Part shown: positions 1-8,339 of the stretch, in pieces
Layout: the number at the start of each line of letters is the position of its first letter
How positions within the stretch are numbered: position 1 is the stretch's first letter
Source of the DNA: Spirosoma panaciterrae DSM 21099
GTDB taxonomy: Bacteria; Bacteroidota; Bacteroidia; Cytophagales; Spirosomataceae
NCBI RefSeq assembly: GCF_000374025.1
Contig: NZ_KB893195.1
Span: forward strand, 186,001-250,000
Direction of reading: 5' to 3'
Length of the DNA stretch: 64,000 bases
The notes under the pieces: generated by a model
What the model was told of the DNA's origin: nothing
Seen by the model: only the letters and a program-made list of their open reading frames with translations
The model's database searches: none
Program-made: the position numbers and the translations under genes

Positions 1-2139
1 CGGTGTTGGCGTTAACTCATACGGTTCAACTTTTGTGTACTGATTTCCTGTTTCACCCGTAAAATAAGCCAGGTCGGCTACGAATAGGCCCTGCTGCAAC
101 AGGCTCTGACAACGGGCCAGATAATCGAGCCAGGCCCGGCCCTGCTTCCACCAGGTAGTCGTCCGGTCGAAGTGAATGCCCCAGGGTCCCATGGTCATGC
201 CTGGTACGGCCGTTGGGTGAGGCTGGTGCGCGTATCGGTGAAAAATAATCCGGTTCAACCCCTGCGTAAACATCCGATCACCCAGTGCTTTCATACCGAA
301 CGGATACTCCTGCCAACGGGCCGATTCGGGTTCGCCGGTAAAAGCTTCGGCCCCAACGATCTGTGGATTAGCGGGGGTACCGCCACCCGCCTGTTTCCCG
401 TTGATATGCGCAATCGACGCAGCCAGTTTGGTCGTCCGGCGCATGGTCCAGTTGTTCTGAAACAACGACGACAACCCATGCCAGAATTCGCCCATGTTTA
501 CATCGACTCGTGAGCCAATCTGCATTTCTTCCATCGGTCCTCGGTCGTAGGGTTCGGCGTAGGCAATCATCCCCTGCTGGTGGCACAGTTCTGTAAATCG
601 GGCGTAATAATGATCGGCCATCAGATCGGCCAGAACGCGACGAAAATCCCACAGGAAACGCTCAGTGAGGTCTATATTTTCCACGATGCGGCCCGTCAGG
701 GTAGGCAAATATGCCAGCAACGAATCGCCCACTCGTTTCTGAAACTCCTGTGGAAGCTGAGCCGTCCAGTTTTGCATACCCACTTCGTAGCTGTCGATCA
801 GCAAGCCAACCTTACCTTTACGGGCTAATGGTTTCAGCGTTGGCAGCAGGTTTTCCATCATCCTGTTGAAATGGAAATCGATGGCAGCCGGGTTGTATTT
901 GTCGCATTCGAGGCCGATACCCGTATCGGGAGCCGAACGATTGAGTTCACCTTTGGGTGTATAACCAACCCGTAAAACAGTCCAGTTGCCGGATGGGGCA
1001 TTCCAGCGTAACGAACCATCTTTATCCATGAACGTCGTCAGATCGACAATCGACGAGAGCCTGATAGCCGCTTTGCCCGCTCCTTCCGCATCATCCGTTA
1101 CGCCCATTGCCCCAAAGGCCATATCCGTTTTCTTCCGCCAATCGGCTAACCGGGCCGTTCCCGAAAAGCGAAGCTGTGAAAAATGCCGTGCACCGGGCGC
1201 TGTGAGTCGAAAAAAGCGTGCTTTTATCGGAGCGAATTCAATGAGTGTCAACGCTTCTTCCGCTGAACGTCCGGCACTTCCTGACGCTACCTTACGAAAC
1301 TGTGCACCATCGTCTGAGGCTTCCAAGGTGAGTTGAGGCCCGCCCCCAAAACCACCGCCCCCCGAGGGTACTTTTCCGATAGGTTTGCTCACAAAGGCAA
1401 TTGACCGGGCTTCGTAAGGCTCCTTGAATTCAAGCAGAACGGTAGCGGGCTGGCCTTCGGCATTCGGTTGCACAGTGGCTCCTTCAGCACCAGCCAACCG
1501 CTCGGCCGACATAGGTTCAGTGCTACTGTTAGCCGTTATTTTAGCCATCAGTGATGCTAAAGATGCGTCGCCGGGAAGCGATGGGAAGGCCAGTACGGCT
1601 ATGTCGCGGTAGTAATTGAGTTTTGCTGGCGGCTTGGGCAGCGATAACGTGACCGACTGCCCGCCCGTCAGGTAGGTTTCGCTCCAGGTTACCTCCTGCA
1701 TGGCCAGTTCGGGCGTAATCCACGGACCGCCACTCGACGACCAGCCGGGGCAATTGTGCATGGTAAACTCCAGGCCCAGTCGGTCAGCTTCTTTCATAGC
1801 GTGCTGTTTCAGGCTGAGCCATTCGGGGCTCAGGTACACAACAGGGCCTTTCGGTATCCCCGTTCCGGCATCGAAATTCTGAAATCCACCCAGTCCGATC
1901 TGCTGCATGGCTTCCAGGTCGCGGGTGATGCCATCGGCCGTTACGTTGCCGTTCATCCAATGCCACCAGACCTGCGCCCGCGCTGACATGGCCGGATTAA
2001 CAAAGGCCTCGACAAACGATTCAGCCGCTTCCGTATCCAGGGTCTTTGGCTTTCGATTGAATTCAATGATACCTGCGGGCGTAACCAGTGCCGCCAGACC
2101 AGCCGTAGAGCTATTCTTTAAAAAAGTTCGTCGTTTCAT
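1..2139 (-). CDS. GH106 family alpha-L-rhamnosidase, partial (C-terminus beyond the left edge)
   Basis: The reading frame is open from ATG at 2139 to the window edge, giving the first 713 residues of a protein whose family usually exceeds 1000. It begins MKRRTFLKNSSTAGLAAL, a Tat-like export signal (RRTFLK). The stretch VWWHWMNGNVTADGITRDLEAMQQIGLGGFQNFD, followed by FTMHNCPGWSSSGGPWITPE, is typical of GH106 (rhamnosidases acting on rhamnogalacturonan). Further on, IAYAEPYDRGPMEEMQ contains a conserved acidic site of the family. The enzyme would release alpha-L-rhamnose from pectin side structures, probably in the periplasm. It is the last gene of a leftward set with two esterases (2252-3406, 3450-4640), separated from them by a long palindrome. 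The family call is confident; exact substrate is inferred from the neighbouring pectin genes. Confidence 0.85.
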   Translation of the reverse strand, partial: MKRRTFLKNSSTAGLAALVTPAGIIEFNRKPKTLDTEAAESFVEAFVNPAMSARAQVWWHWMNGNVTADGITRDLEAMQQIGLGGFQNFDAGTGIPKGPVVYLSPEWLSLKQHAMKEADRLGLEFTMHNCPGWSSSGGPWITPELAMQEVTWSETYLTGGQSVTLSLPKPPAKLNYYRDIAVLAFPSLPGDASLASLMAKITANSSTEPMSAERLAGAEGATVQPNAEGQPATVLLEFKEPYEARSIAFVSKPIGKVPSGGGGFGGGPQLTLEASDDGAQFRKVASGSAGRSAEEALTLIEFAPIKARFFRLTAPGARHFSQLRFSGTARLADWRKKTDMAFGAMGVTDDAEGAGKAAIRLSSIVDLTTFMDKDGSLRWNAPSGNWTVLRVGYTPKGELNRSAPDTGIGLECDKYNPAAIDFHFNRMMENLLPTLKPLARKGKVGLLIDSYEVGMQNWTAQLPQEFQKRVGDSLLAYLPTLTGRIVENIDLTERFLWDFRRVLADLMADHYYARFTELCHQQGMIAYAEPYDRGPMEEMQIGSRVDVNMGEFWHGLSSLFQNNWTMRRTTKLAASIAHINGKQAGGGTPANPQIVGAEAFTGEPESARWQEYPFGMKALGDRMFTQGLNRIIFHRYAHQPHPTAVPGMTMGPWGIHFDRTTTWWKQGRAWLDYLARCQSLLQQGLFVADLAYFTGETGNQYTKVEPYELTPTP

Positions 2140-2163
2140 GAAGGGTGGGAGCCGAATTTACTT

Positions 2164-2231
2164 ACCGCGAGGACGCAAAGGCGCGAAGAATTAAAGTCTG
2201 ATAATTCTTCGCGCCTTTGCGTCCTCGCGGT
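2164..2231. repeat. Perfect 30-bp inverted repeat, dispersed-palindrome type
   Basis: Arms at 2164-2193 and 2202-2231 are exact reverse complements around an 8-base loop. The arm contains GAGGACGCAAAGGCGCGAAG, a sequence type common as an intergenic palindrome in Bacteroidota. It lies between the esterase and GH106 genes of one leftward set, so it could act as an attenuator, mRNA stabiliser or terminator. Confidence 0.85.
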
Positions 2232-2251
2232 GATTGAATAGTTTCTGCTAC

Positions 2252-3406
2252 TTATTTAAACAGCATTGGGGTGTACTCATTCAGGTATTGCCGCCAGTTG
2301 ATCCAGGTGTGGCCGCCCGACGATTCTTTGTACTGGTATTTGATATTGTGTTTATCCAGCAAAGCCAGCGTCTTTTTATTGGCGTCCATTACAAAGTCGT
2401 CTTTGCCGATGCTCACCCAGAACAACTTTTTACCCTTGTTGAAATTGGGGTCATTGAGCACTTTCGCATATTTGGTATCTGCTTCATCGGCCGTTGCGCC
2501 AAAAAAACCGGAGCTGAATACCCCTACGTAGTTGAATAATTCGGGATGAGTAAGGGTCACGTCCAGCGTCTGGAAACCACCCATCGACAACCCGGCAATG
2601 GCCCGATTTTCCGCATTCGTCAGGGTGCGGTAATTTTTCTCCACATGTGGCATAACCTCTTTCAGCAGTTCGCTCGAAAACAGGTCACGTAGCTGGTTCA
2701 TCATCTGGGCATTGGGCATGCCATTCATGGGCGGCAGCGGCATACTTCCGTTTGGCATAACCACAATCATAGGTTTGGCCTTCCCGGCTGCGATCAGATT
2801 GTCCAGAATGAAACCCGACCGACCGATGGTGTTCCAGCCAGAATCGTCATCGCCACCGCCATGCAGCAGGTAGAAAACGGGGTATTTGGTATTGCCTTTT
2901 TCGTAGCCCGGTGGGGTGTACACATGCATCCGACGCATCATGTTCAGGGTGTTCGATGAGTACCAGACTTCCCGTACTTCGCCATGTGGAACGGCTTTGT
3001 TGTCTTCAAAAGCGGTTTCCGGCCCCGGCACGGCCATCATATTTTCCAGGCTACTGATTCCCTGCTTGATCACCGGATTCTTAGGGTCCATTGTCCGCAC
3101 CCCATCGACCATCAACGTATACGAATAATAGTCGGGTTTTAGCGGCCCAATCAACACCGACCATACGCCCTGATCGTTCTTCTTCAGGCTTAGCGGCTGC
3201 GGAGTCGACAGAAAGTCGCCCCCTACGGTCACGTCACTGGCTTTAGGCGCATAAATCTGAATCAGTACCCGCTTATCGGCCAGTACGTTGGGTGATTTCA
3301 GGGTATCGTTGGGCGTAGGGGTTCGCTGTGGCGCCTGCGCCATTGCCAGTGGAGCCATAAAAACCGTCCATACGGCTGTATACAGGAGTTGTTTTGAGAA
3401 ACGCAT
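2252..3406 (-). CDS. Exported esterase with N-terminal E-set domain (esterase D / CE1-like)
   Basis: Predicted 384-residue secreted alpha/beta-hydrolase. The frame is open further upstream, but ATG at 3406 begins a clean signal peptide (MRFSKQLLYTAVWTVFMAPLAMA) and the upstream part has no coding character. An immunoglobulin-like E-set domain covers about residues 45-125 (APKASDVTVGGDF, GPLKPDYYSYTLMVDG). The hydrolase domain follows, with oxyanion motif YLLHGGG near 180, nucleophile Ser274 in GLSMGG, and His366 in GGHTW. Family members remove acetyl or feruloyl groups from plant polysaccharides. It sits 43 bases downstream of a paralogue and upstream of a rhamnosidase, so a role in deacylating pectin or hemicellulose is likely. 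True substrate is not visible. Confidence 0.85.
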   Translation of the reverse strand: MRFSKQLLYTAVWTVFMAPLAMAQAPQRTPTPNDTLKSPNVLADKRVLIQIYAPKASDVTVGGDFLSTPQPLSLKKNDQGVWSVLIGPLKPDYYSYTLMVDGVRTMDPKNPVIKQGISSLENMMAVPGPETAFEDNKAVPHGEVREVWYSSNTLNMMRRMHVYTPPGYEKGNTKYPVFYLLHGGGDDDSGWNTIGRSGFILDNLIAAGKAKPMIVVMPNGSMPLPPMNGMPNAQMMNQLRDLFSSELLKEVMPHVEKNYRTLTNAENRAIAGLSMGGFQTLDVTLTHPELFNYVGVFSSGFFGATADEADTKYAKVLNDPNFNKGKKLFWVSIGKDDFVMDANKKTLALLDKHNIKYQYKESSGGHTWINWRQYLNEYTPMLFK

Positions 3407-3449
3407 AATCGGATTGGGAATTAAGAAAATATAGGTTGGTTTGGAAGGC

Positions 3450-4640
3450 TTACTTACTCCGCCAGAGATTGGGCAGAAGTTTATAATACAGCAGATGCCG
3501 CCAGGTAGCCCAGTCATGGGCCCCATCGCCACCTACATAATACTCGTGTTTGATGTTGTGATGCTGAAGGGCATCGTGCAGGGCGATGGCCCGTTTTCCA
3601 ATGGGCGCATTGGCTTCGTTAGTCCCCTGCCCTACCAGCAGATAATCGACTTTCTGATTGGCCGTTGGGTCGTTTAGAAACGCAGCACTGGTGGTTTCAC
3701 TATCCACATCACCCGCGCTCAGGATGCCAAATGAACTGAACAGATCCAGATTTTTTAACCCGACAAACTGCGTGTGCCGCCCGCCCATCGACAAGCCCGC
3801 CAGGGCTCGGCCCTTCCGGGTTGCCACGGTGCTGTATGTCTTATCAACGAAGGGAATAATCTGCGTTTTCAGTTCTTCTTCAAATAGCGGAAAAGTTTTG
3901 GCCGTGTGGTTTGGGTCGCTGCGGTGAACCACCTGATTGTTCGGCATAGCAATAATCATCGGCACCATTTTGCCCTCGGCCAGCAGATTATCGGCAATGA
4001 AATTAGCCCGCCCATCCAACGCCCAGCCGGACGCCAGTTCGCCACTCCCTCCTACCAGATACAACACCGGGTATTTCTTTTTGGGCGAATAACCGGGTGG
4101 TGTATAGACATACATCTCCCGTTCGCCATTCAGAACCCCCGAATGATAAACATGCCGGGTTACGGCTCCATGCGGTACGGGTTTGGCATCGTAATAAGCG
4201 GGGCCATCGCCCGGAACCACCAGATTGCTATAGCCCGGCTGATCGTTGAAGCCTGTCAGGGTATTGTTCGGGTCCGGCACCGTTACGCCATCGATCACGA
4301 ATTTATAGACGTAAATGTCCGGCTTTATGGGCCCAACGGTCAGTGTCCAGAGGCTGTCGTTATCTTTTTTGAACGGAATGGGATTTTTAGCCGATAGTGC
4401 CAGTAATATGGGGCCACCCGTCAGCATGACCTGCCTGGCTTCGGGCGCTTTAAGCCGGAACGTAACCGTGCGGTCGTCGTGTACTTCGGGCGAGATAACA
4501 CTGGCTCCAAAAGGAAGCAGATGTTGCGTATTCTTCTGCGGATTCCAGTCCAGATTGACATGCGCCTGTTGGGCTTTCAGGCCGAAACCAGCCGTGAATA
4601 CCAGAACAATACTCAGGCAGCGAACTCGATACATCGTCAT
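3450..4640 (-). CDS. Exported esterase paralogue with altered oxyanion motif
   Basis: Predicted 396-residue secreted protein with the same layout as its downstream neighbour: signal peptide (YRVRCLSIVLVFTAGFGLKAQ), E-set domain about 50-125, then an esterase domain. The nucleophile is Ser284 (GLSMGG) and the C-terminal His is in DGAHDWATW. In place of the HGGG oxyanion motif of the neighbour it reads LYLVGGSGE, so the His is lost; activity may be altered. ATG at 4640 and at 4634 are both possible starts. It is the first gene of the leftward set, and the divergent promoter region with the GH28 gene lies upstream. Confidence 0.85.
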   Translation of the reverse strand: MTMYRVRCLSIVLVFTAGFGLKAQQAHVNLDWNPQKNTQHLLPFGASVISPEVHDDRTVTFRLKAPEARQVMLTGGPILLALSAKNPIPFKKDNDSLWTLTVGPIKPDIYVYKFVIDGVTVPDPNNTLTGFNDQPGYSNLVVPGDGPAYYDAKPVPHGAVTRHVYHSGVLNGEREMYVYTPPGYSPKKKYPVLYLVGGSGELASGWALDGRANFIADNLLAEGKMVPMIIAMPNNQVVHRSDPNHTAKTFPLFEEELKTQIIPFVDKTYSTVATRKGRALAGLSMGGRHTQFVGLKNLDLFSSFGILSAGDVDSETTSAAFLNDPTANQKVDYLLVGQGTNEANAPIGKRAIALHDALQHHNIKHEYYVGGDGAHDWATWRHLLYYKLLPNLWRSK

Positions 4641-5013
4641 GCAAGTAGCTTTGCGTCAAAACTACATAAAGATTGCGATCTATTGGTAATTCAGCAAGGT
4701 TTTTTTGTAGCTTTTCAGGATAGAGAATTGGAGGACGCTACAGGCCGTTAAATGGCAACTGCTTGCCAGGCAACAATACTGACTGGGCTTTCCAGATACC
4801 GTTCAAAATACATGGATGCTTTTATTGAAATAGCTCAGTTGATGGACACAGCCAAACCTGACAACGTTCCCGGCAACGATTGCGTAAAAAAAGGGCAATT
4901 GTTTCTTGAATGCCGCTTAATTTTTGGGTCACTTTACTCATCCGATTGGTCTCCAGGCTTCTTTACATCCAATAGTATTGGGGTAAAAAGCCACTGCATT
5001 TACCCTGACACTC
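4641..5013. other. Divergent intergenic region between esterase and GH28 genes
   Basis: These 373 bases separate two oppositely transcribed polysaccharide genes and must hold both promoters. The one clear element is the operator-like sequence at 4861-4885, also found upstream of the galacturonate operon. A frame that is open from 4752 to 5153 overlaps the GH28 signal peptide in another frame and looks non-coding. Confidence 0.6.
4861..4885. promoter_or_regulatory. Candidate LacI-family operator upstream of GH28
   Basis: The sequence matches 13481-13505 at 22 of 25 positions. It holds two CAACGWT blocks 12 bases apart; the first extends to CAACGTTCCC, and the second forms the short palindrome GCAA-CGA-TTGC. 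A central CG inside a short palindrome is the usual shape of LacI-family operators. A LacI-type gene lies at 12329-13363, beside the other copy. That this regulator binds both sites is inference. Confidence 0.55.
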
Positions 5014-6678
5014 ATGAAACCGTTCGCTGGATTAGCCCTGGTTGTACTGGCAACCGCCTTCCGTGGCTCGCTTACTCATCAATCCACCAAGCTGTATACC
5101 TCAACCGCTGGATACGACCTGCCAACGGTATTAACCCCAGGCTTTCGAAATGACACGCTGCCTATCAACAAATTCGGTGCGGTAGCCGACGGCCTGACAC
5201 TCAATACAGCCGCCATTACCAGGGCCATTGAGGAATGTAATCGGGCCGGAGGTGGCGTTGTGCTGATTCCGCGTGGATTGTGGCTGACAGGTCCGATCAC
5301 CTTAAAAAGCAATGTCAATCTGCATCTGGCCGAAGGCGCGTTGCTGCAATTTACCGACCAGCGTAGTGCCTATCCCCTGGTCAATACAACCTGGGAAGGC
5401 GAAGAGGCCGTTCGGAATCAGGCTCCCATTTCGGGGACTGACCTTGAGAATATTGCCATTACCGGCAAAGGCATTCTGGACGGTTCGGGCGATGTATGGC
5501 GGATGGTGAAGCGGAGCAAACTGACCGACGATCAATGGAAGAAGCTGGTTGCATCGGGTGGCGTGGTCAACGAGAAGAAAGACATGTGGTACCCCTCCGA
5601 GCAGTCGTTCAAAGGGGCCACTATGTCGGCCGTGAAGTCGGGGCAGCCAATGAGCTACTACGAGGGGATCAAGGATTTTCTGCGCCCCAATATGCTCAGC
5701 CTGACCCGCTGCAAACGCATTCTGCTGGAGGGGGTCACGTTTCAGAACTCCCCCGCCTGGTGCCTGCACCCGCTACTCTGCGAGCACATTACCTTGCGGA
5801 ATGTAACGGCTAAAAACCCCTGGTACGCCCAGAACGGCGATGGTCTTGATCTGGAATCGTGCCGAAACGGCCTGGTGGAAGGTTGCACATTCGATGTGGG
5901 CGACGATGGCATTTGTATCAAATCGGGCCGTGACGAGCAGGGCCGCAAACGGGGGGTTCCGACCGAAAATATCATGGTGCGCAACTGCCGGGTTTATCAT
6001 GCACACGGTGGGTTTGTGATCGGTAGTGAAATGTCGGGCGGAGTGCGGAACCTATACGTAGCGAACTGTACCTTCATGGGGACGGATGTGGGGCTTCGTT
6101 TCAAAACCGCTCGTGGCCGGGGCGGTGTGGTCGAAAACATCTTTGTGGATGGTGTCGATATGACCAACATTGCCGGTGAAGCCATTTTGTTCGACATGTA
6201 TTATGCCGCCAAAGATCCCGTTCCGCAACAGGGTGAGAGTAATGAATTGCCCCCGATTCCGGCTCAACCGCTGTCGGAAGGCACCCCTCAGTTTCGCTCA
6301 TTCCAGATTCGGAATGTAATGTGCAAGGGTGCCGAAACGGGTATCCTGGTGCGCGGCTTACCCGAAATGGCGGTCAAGGATATTCTGATCGAGAACGCAG
6401 TATTGCAAAGCCGTAAGGGTTTGGTCTGCATCGAAGCAGAAAATATTCGCCTGAAAAACGTGGCCCTGATCTCACCCGCCAAAACCCTGATGCAGGTTCA
6501 GAACAGCCGCAACCTCACCCTCGACAACATCCACTATACCGACGGCACCGACTTATTGATGCATCTATCCGGCGACCGTACAAAAGACATCAAACTGCTC
6601 AACACCCCCACCTCAAAAGCGAAGAAAACCGTAGAAACCGACGCCAATGTATCGGCCAATGTACTGACGCTGAAGTAA
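5014..6678 (+). CDS. GH28 polygalacturonase (pectin-cleaving glycoside hydrolase)
   Basis: Predicted 554-residue exported enzyme of the right-handed beta-helix GH28 family, which hydrolyses alpha-1,4-galacturonan by inversion. A short hydrophobic N-terminus (KPFAGLALVVLATAF) is the likely signal. After INKFGAVADG near 52, the family marks appear in order: N-G-D at 274-276, the Asp pair in GDDG at 297-298, HGG at 331-333 followed by GSEMSGG, and RFK at 362-364. All catalytic positions are present. It is transcribed away from the esterase/rhamnosidase set. The galacturonate it could release is the substrate of the pathway at 13659-21591, and both share an upstream operator-like sequence. Exo versus endo action cannot be decided here. 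Confidence 0.92.
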   Translation: MKPFAGLALVVLATAFRGSLTHQSTKLYTSTAGYDLPTVLTPGFRNDTLPINKFGAVADGLTLNTAAITRAIEECNRAGGGVVLIPRGLWLTGPITLKSNVNLHLAEGALLQFTDQRSAYPLVNTTWEGEEAVRNQAPISGTDLENIAITGKGILDGSGDVWRMVKRSKLTDDQWKKLVASGGVVNEKKDMWYPSEQSFKGATMSAVKSGQPMSYYEGIKDFLRPNMLSLTRCKRILLEGVTFQNSPAWCLHPLLCEHITLRNVTAKNPWYAQNGDGLDLESCRNGLVEGCTFDVGDDGICIKSGRDEQGRKRGVPTENIMVRNCRVYHAHGGFVIGSEMSGGVRNLYVANCTFMGTDVGLRFKTARGRGGVVENIFVDGVDMTNIAGEAILFDMYYAAKDPVPQQGESNELPPIPAQPLSEGTPQFRSFQIRNVMCKGAETGILVRGLPEMAVKDILIENAVLQSRKGLVCIEAENIRLKNVALISPAKTLMQVQNSRNLTLDNIHYTDGTDLLMHLSGDRTKDIKLLNTPTSKAKKTVETDANVSANVLTLK

Positions 6679-6783
6679 TCGCTACCGTTTACTAATTTCG
6701 CCGACCAAGGCTTGGACACTGTGCCAAAAGTACCTTGCTTTGTCAGGAGTCTCTTAGCGTTTATTTACCGACTTACGCAAGGT

Positions 6784-6828
6784 CACTTAATAGCAATCGA
6801 CTTATAATCAACGCTTTGCTATTAAGTG
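6784..6828. repeat. 13-bp perfect inverted repeat at the left edge of the cassette region
   Basis: Arms CACTTAATAGCAA (6784-6796) and its exact reverse complement (6816-6828) enclose a 19-base loop. It lies about 20 bases before the first GTTGGGT core of the accessory array and about 105 bases after the GH28 stop. It may be a terminator or part of the array boundary. The gap 6679-7053 otherwise holds the cassette leader. Confidence 0.6.
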
Positions 6829-6847
6829 TTCCGGCGTACAATAATAT

Positions 6848-6854
6848 GTTGGGT
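6848..6854 (+). other. First GTTGGGT (GTTRRRY) core: left end of the cassette array
   Basis: The 7-mer matches the integron core-site consensus GTTRRRY and is followed by GGCCCGTTCAGGC, resembling the start of later cassettes. No RYYYAAC partner able to pair with it is visible within 100 bases upstream, so this end is either an isolated half site or a secondary insertion point. Confidence 0.45.
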
Positions 6855-7053
6855 GGCCCGTTCAGGCATTTGGCTTGTGCGTGGGTCAGGTTTCGCGCGA
6901 CAGGCTGCACGTCCCGGAGCCGTCGGGCGGTGCGTGAGGGCAGTTGCGGTCGACAAACCGCACGCCGGAGTGAGTCAAGTTGAGGTCTTCAACGTCCATC
7001 GCTCGACTGACAGTCGGTACGCTTGCGTGAGTCAAGCGCAGAGTTTTAAAGGA

Positions 7054-7311
7054 ATGAATGTGAATCACTTACCGGAAATTATTATGGAGAATTTTGAAAA
7101 TAACCAGCAAGGAAGCGATAATTGGCAAAAAGCTCTTAAAGCACATAAAGAAGCTATGAAGCCTGAAACAGTTATGACACCAAAAGAATTAGAACAACGG
7201 AAAGCTGGAGAGAGAGGAGCGGAGTTAGTTAAAAAGGCATTGGAGGAAGACAACAAGAGAAATAAGAAAAAGACCTCTCTAACCGTAAATACGGAGTTTT
7301 TGAAAGGCTGA
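7054..7311 (+). CDS. Small charged unknown protein, cassette 1
   Basis: Predicted 85 residues, no recognised family. The frame is open from 6826, but bases 6850-7050 are GC-rich leader repeat. AT-rich coding character begins near ATG 7054 (MNVNHLPEIIMENF); ATG 7084 is an alternative. The protein is hydrophilic, rich in Lys and Glu, with a likely helix (TPKELEQRKAGERGAELVKKALEEDNKRNKKK), no signal and no membrane segment. It occupies the first unit of the array and is followed by an attC-like site at 7373-7460. The AT-rich composition contrasts with the host genes on either side and suggests acquisition by transfer. Confidence 0.55.
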   Translation: MNVNHLPEIIMENFENNQQGSDNWQKALKAHKEAMKPETVMTPKELEQRKAGERGAELVKKALEEDNKRNKKKTSLTVNTEFLKG

Positions 7312-7372
7312 GTTCCGCTCTGCGCTGCCGCCTTTTCGTTCGACAGGCCGCACGTCCCGAAGGCCAGAGGCA

Positions 7373-7460
7373 GCCCAACGAGAGCGGGGGTGTAAAGGCG
7401 CAAAGTGCTGTTGTTCAGGCGACTTTCGCACCCCGCCATCAGCCCCCGCGGACGTTGGGT
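7373..7460 (+). repeat. attC-like recombination site A (88 nt)
   Basis: Starts with GCCCAAC (RYYYAAC) and ends with GTTGGGT (GTTRRRY). The arms pair over their length: CCCAACG with CGTTGGG, GCGGGGG with CCCCCGC, then TG/CA and GCG/CGC, with one extra base on the 3' arm (GGGGG-TG against GGGGGCTGATGG). This is the palindromic, imperfectly paired shape of an integron cassette site. It lies after the stop of cassette 1, in the orientation expected for a cassette. The gap 7312-7660 consists of this site plus conserved tail and leader repeats. Confidence 0.7.
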
Positions 7461-7464
7461 GCGG

Positions 7465-7640
7465 GTCCATAAAGTGCTTACATTTCCAGCTTTCGGGCGA
7501 CAATTTGAACGCCCCGTTTGGCAGGTTCAGGCTTCCATTTCGGCGTTTCTGGCGACAAGCAGCGCGTCCCGACGGGGCAGGTTTTAGTTTGTAAGGCAAC
7601 ATTCGTGCGACAAGGCAAACGCCCCGACAGGCAAGGAATT
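7465..7640 (+). repeat. Cassette leader repeat, copy 1
   Basis: This GC-rich leader begins GGTCCATAAAGTGCTT right after site A. It carries the module CGACA-N6-7-RCGYCCC three times (7498, 7553 and 7608), the first two copies running into GGCAGG and the third into GGCAAGG. A clearly homologous stretch (same opening words, then GCTTCCATTTCGG) follows the next core at 9605, so successive cassettes share a leader of more than 100 bases. Confidence 0.6.
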
Positions 7641-7660
7641 TGGGTAAATTGCAAAATTGA

Positions 7661-8059
7661 ATGTCAGCATACAAAGTGGTTCAAATTATCGTAATTGGGT
7701 GTTTATGTGCATTTCTGGCATTCTTTATCTGGTTTGAGGCATCATTTTATTCCAGACGGTTTATTGGCCAAGATGATTTACTACCAATTCTGTTAAAATT
7801 AGCTTTCTGCGCTCAAATTGGTATAGTTGCTTATGTCACTTATAAGCTGAAGTTCAAAGGGAGCTACGGTGATTTTGTATTGATTGTCATCATTATGACC
7901 ATCTCTGTAATTATAAATGTCATTCTGTCATTTGTAAGCATTGAAATATTTACCGAGTCAAACGGAGTAGGGAAATTAGTTAACTTTCTAATCTATCTCG
8001 TTCTATTCAATATCTTGCCAGTAATGTTGATTAAAAGAAACTTATTGACGCAGACCTGA
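7661..8059 (+). CDS. Unknown four-helix membrane protein, cassette 2
   Basis: Predicted 132 residues, no recognised family. Four hydrophobic segments are visible: about 7-25 (VQIIVIGCLCAFLAFFIWF), 43-62 (LLKLAFCAQIGIVAYVTYKL), 70-92 (DFVLIVIIMTISVIINVILSFV) and 105-125 (LVNFLIYLVLFNILPVMLI), with a Lys/Arg-bearing C-terminus. The gene is AT-rich beside GC-rich flanks. It forms the second unit of the array and is followed by the conserved tail (8065-8131) and the interrupted attC-like site. No function can be assigned. Confidence 0.65.
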   Translation: MSAYKVVQIIVIGCLCAFLAFFIWFEASFYSRRFIGQDDLLPILLKLAFCAQIGIVAYVTYKLKFKGSYGDFVLIVIIMTISVIINVILSFVSIEIFTESNGVGKLVNFLIYLVLFNILPVMLIKRNLLTQT

Positions 8060-8090
8060 AAATTGCGCTCCGCGTGGGGTCGCTTTCGGT

Positions 8091-8300
8091 CGACAGGAAG
8101 CGCGTCCCGCAGGAAAGCGGGTCAGCCCAACCTCCGCTGAATTCGCGGGCGAATACATGCACGAAAACTGCTAAATCACCATAATATATAATGGCTGATA
8201 ATCAGATAGTTACAATTTAGCACTACATCCAAGAAAGGGTGTAAAGGCCAAGCGTACGTGCGTTCAGGCAAGTAACTCGCGGGGCCATCAGCCCTTTCGG
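8091..8300 (+). repeat. attC-like site B, left part, split by an IS110 element
   Basis: The tail repeat CGACAGGAAGCGCGTCCCGC (8091-8110) leads to GCCCAAC at 8125-8131. The inner hairpin of an attC-like site is intact: AAAGGG-TGTAAAGGCC (from 8234) pairs with GGCCATCAGCCCTTT (8283-8297), the same words as in sites A and C. The partner core GTTGGGT lies at 9605-9611, beyond the transposase gene. Between GCCCAAC and the hairpin sits an extra segment of about 100 bases holding TGCTAAAT (8169-8176) and its reverse complement (8215-8222). Confidence 0.55.
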
Positions 8301-8339
8301 GCGATTCCTATGATTCAAACAAGACCTGCCAACTAAAAA

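Noticed and set aside
4752..5153. 133-codon + strand frame upstream of GH28
   Set aside because: It contains the operator-like sequence, overlaps the GH28 signal peptide in another frame, and has no recognisable product.
6826..7053. N-terminal extension of the cassette 1 gene
   Set aside because: This part covers the GTTGGGT core and GC-rich CGACA repeats, unlike the AT-rich coding part; translation from 7054 or 7084 is more likely.
7279..7674. Minus-strand open frame of 131 codons across site A
   Set aside because: It spans the attC-like site and leader repeats. A similar antisense frame at 9550-9828 exists only because the leaders are homologous; no start signal or domain supports either.
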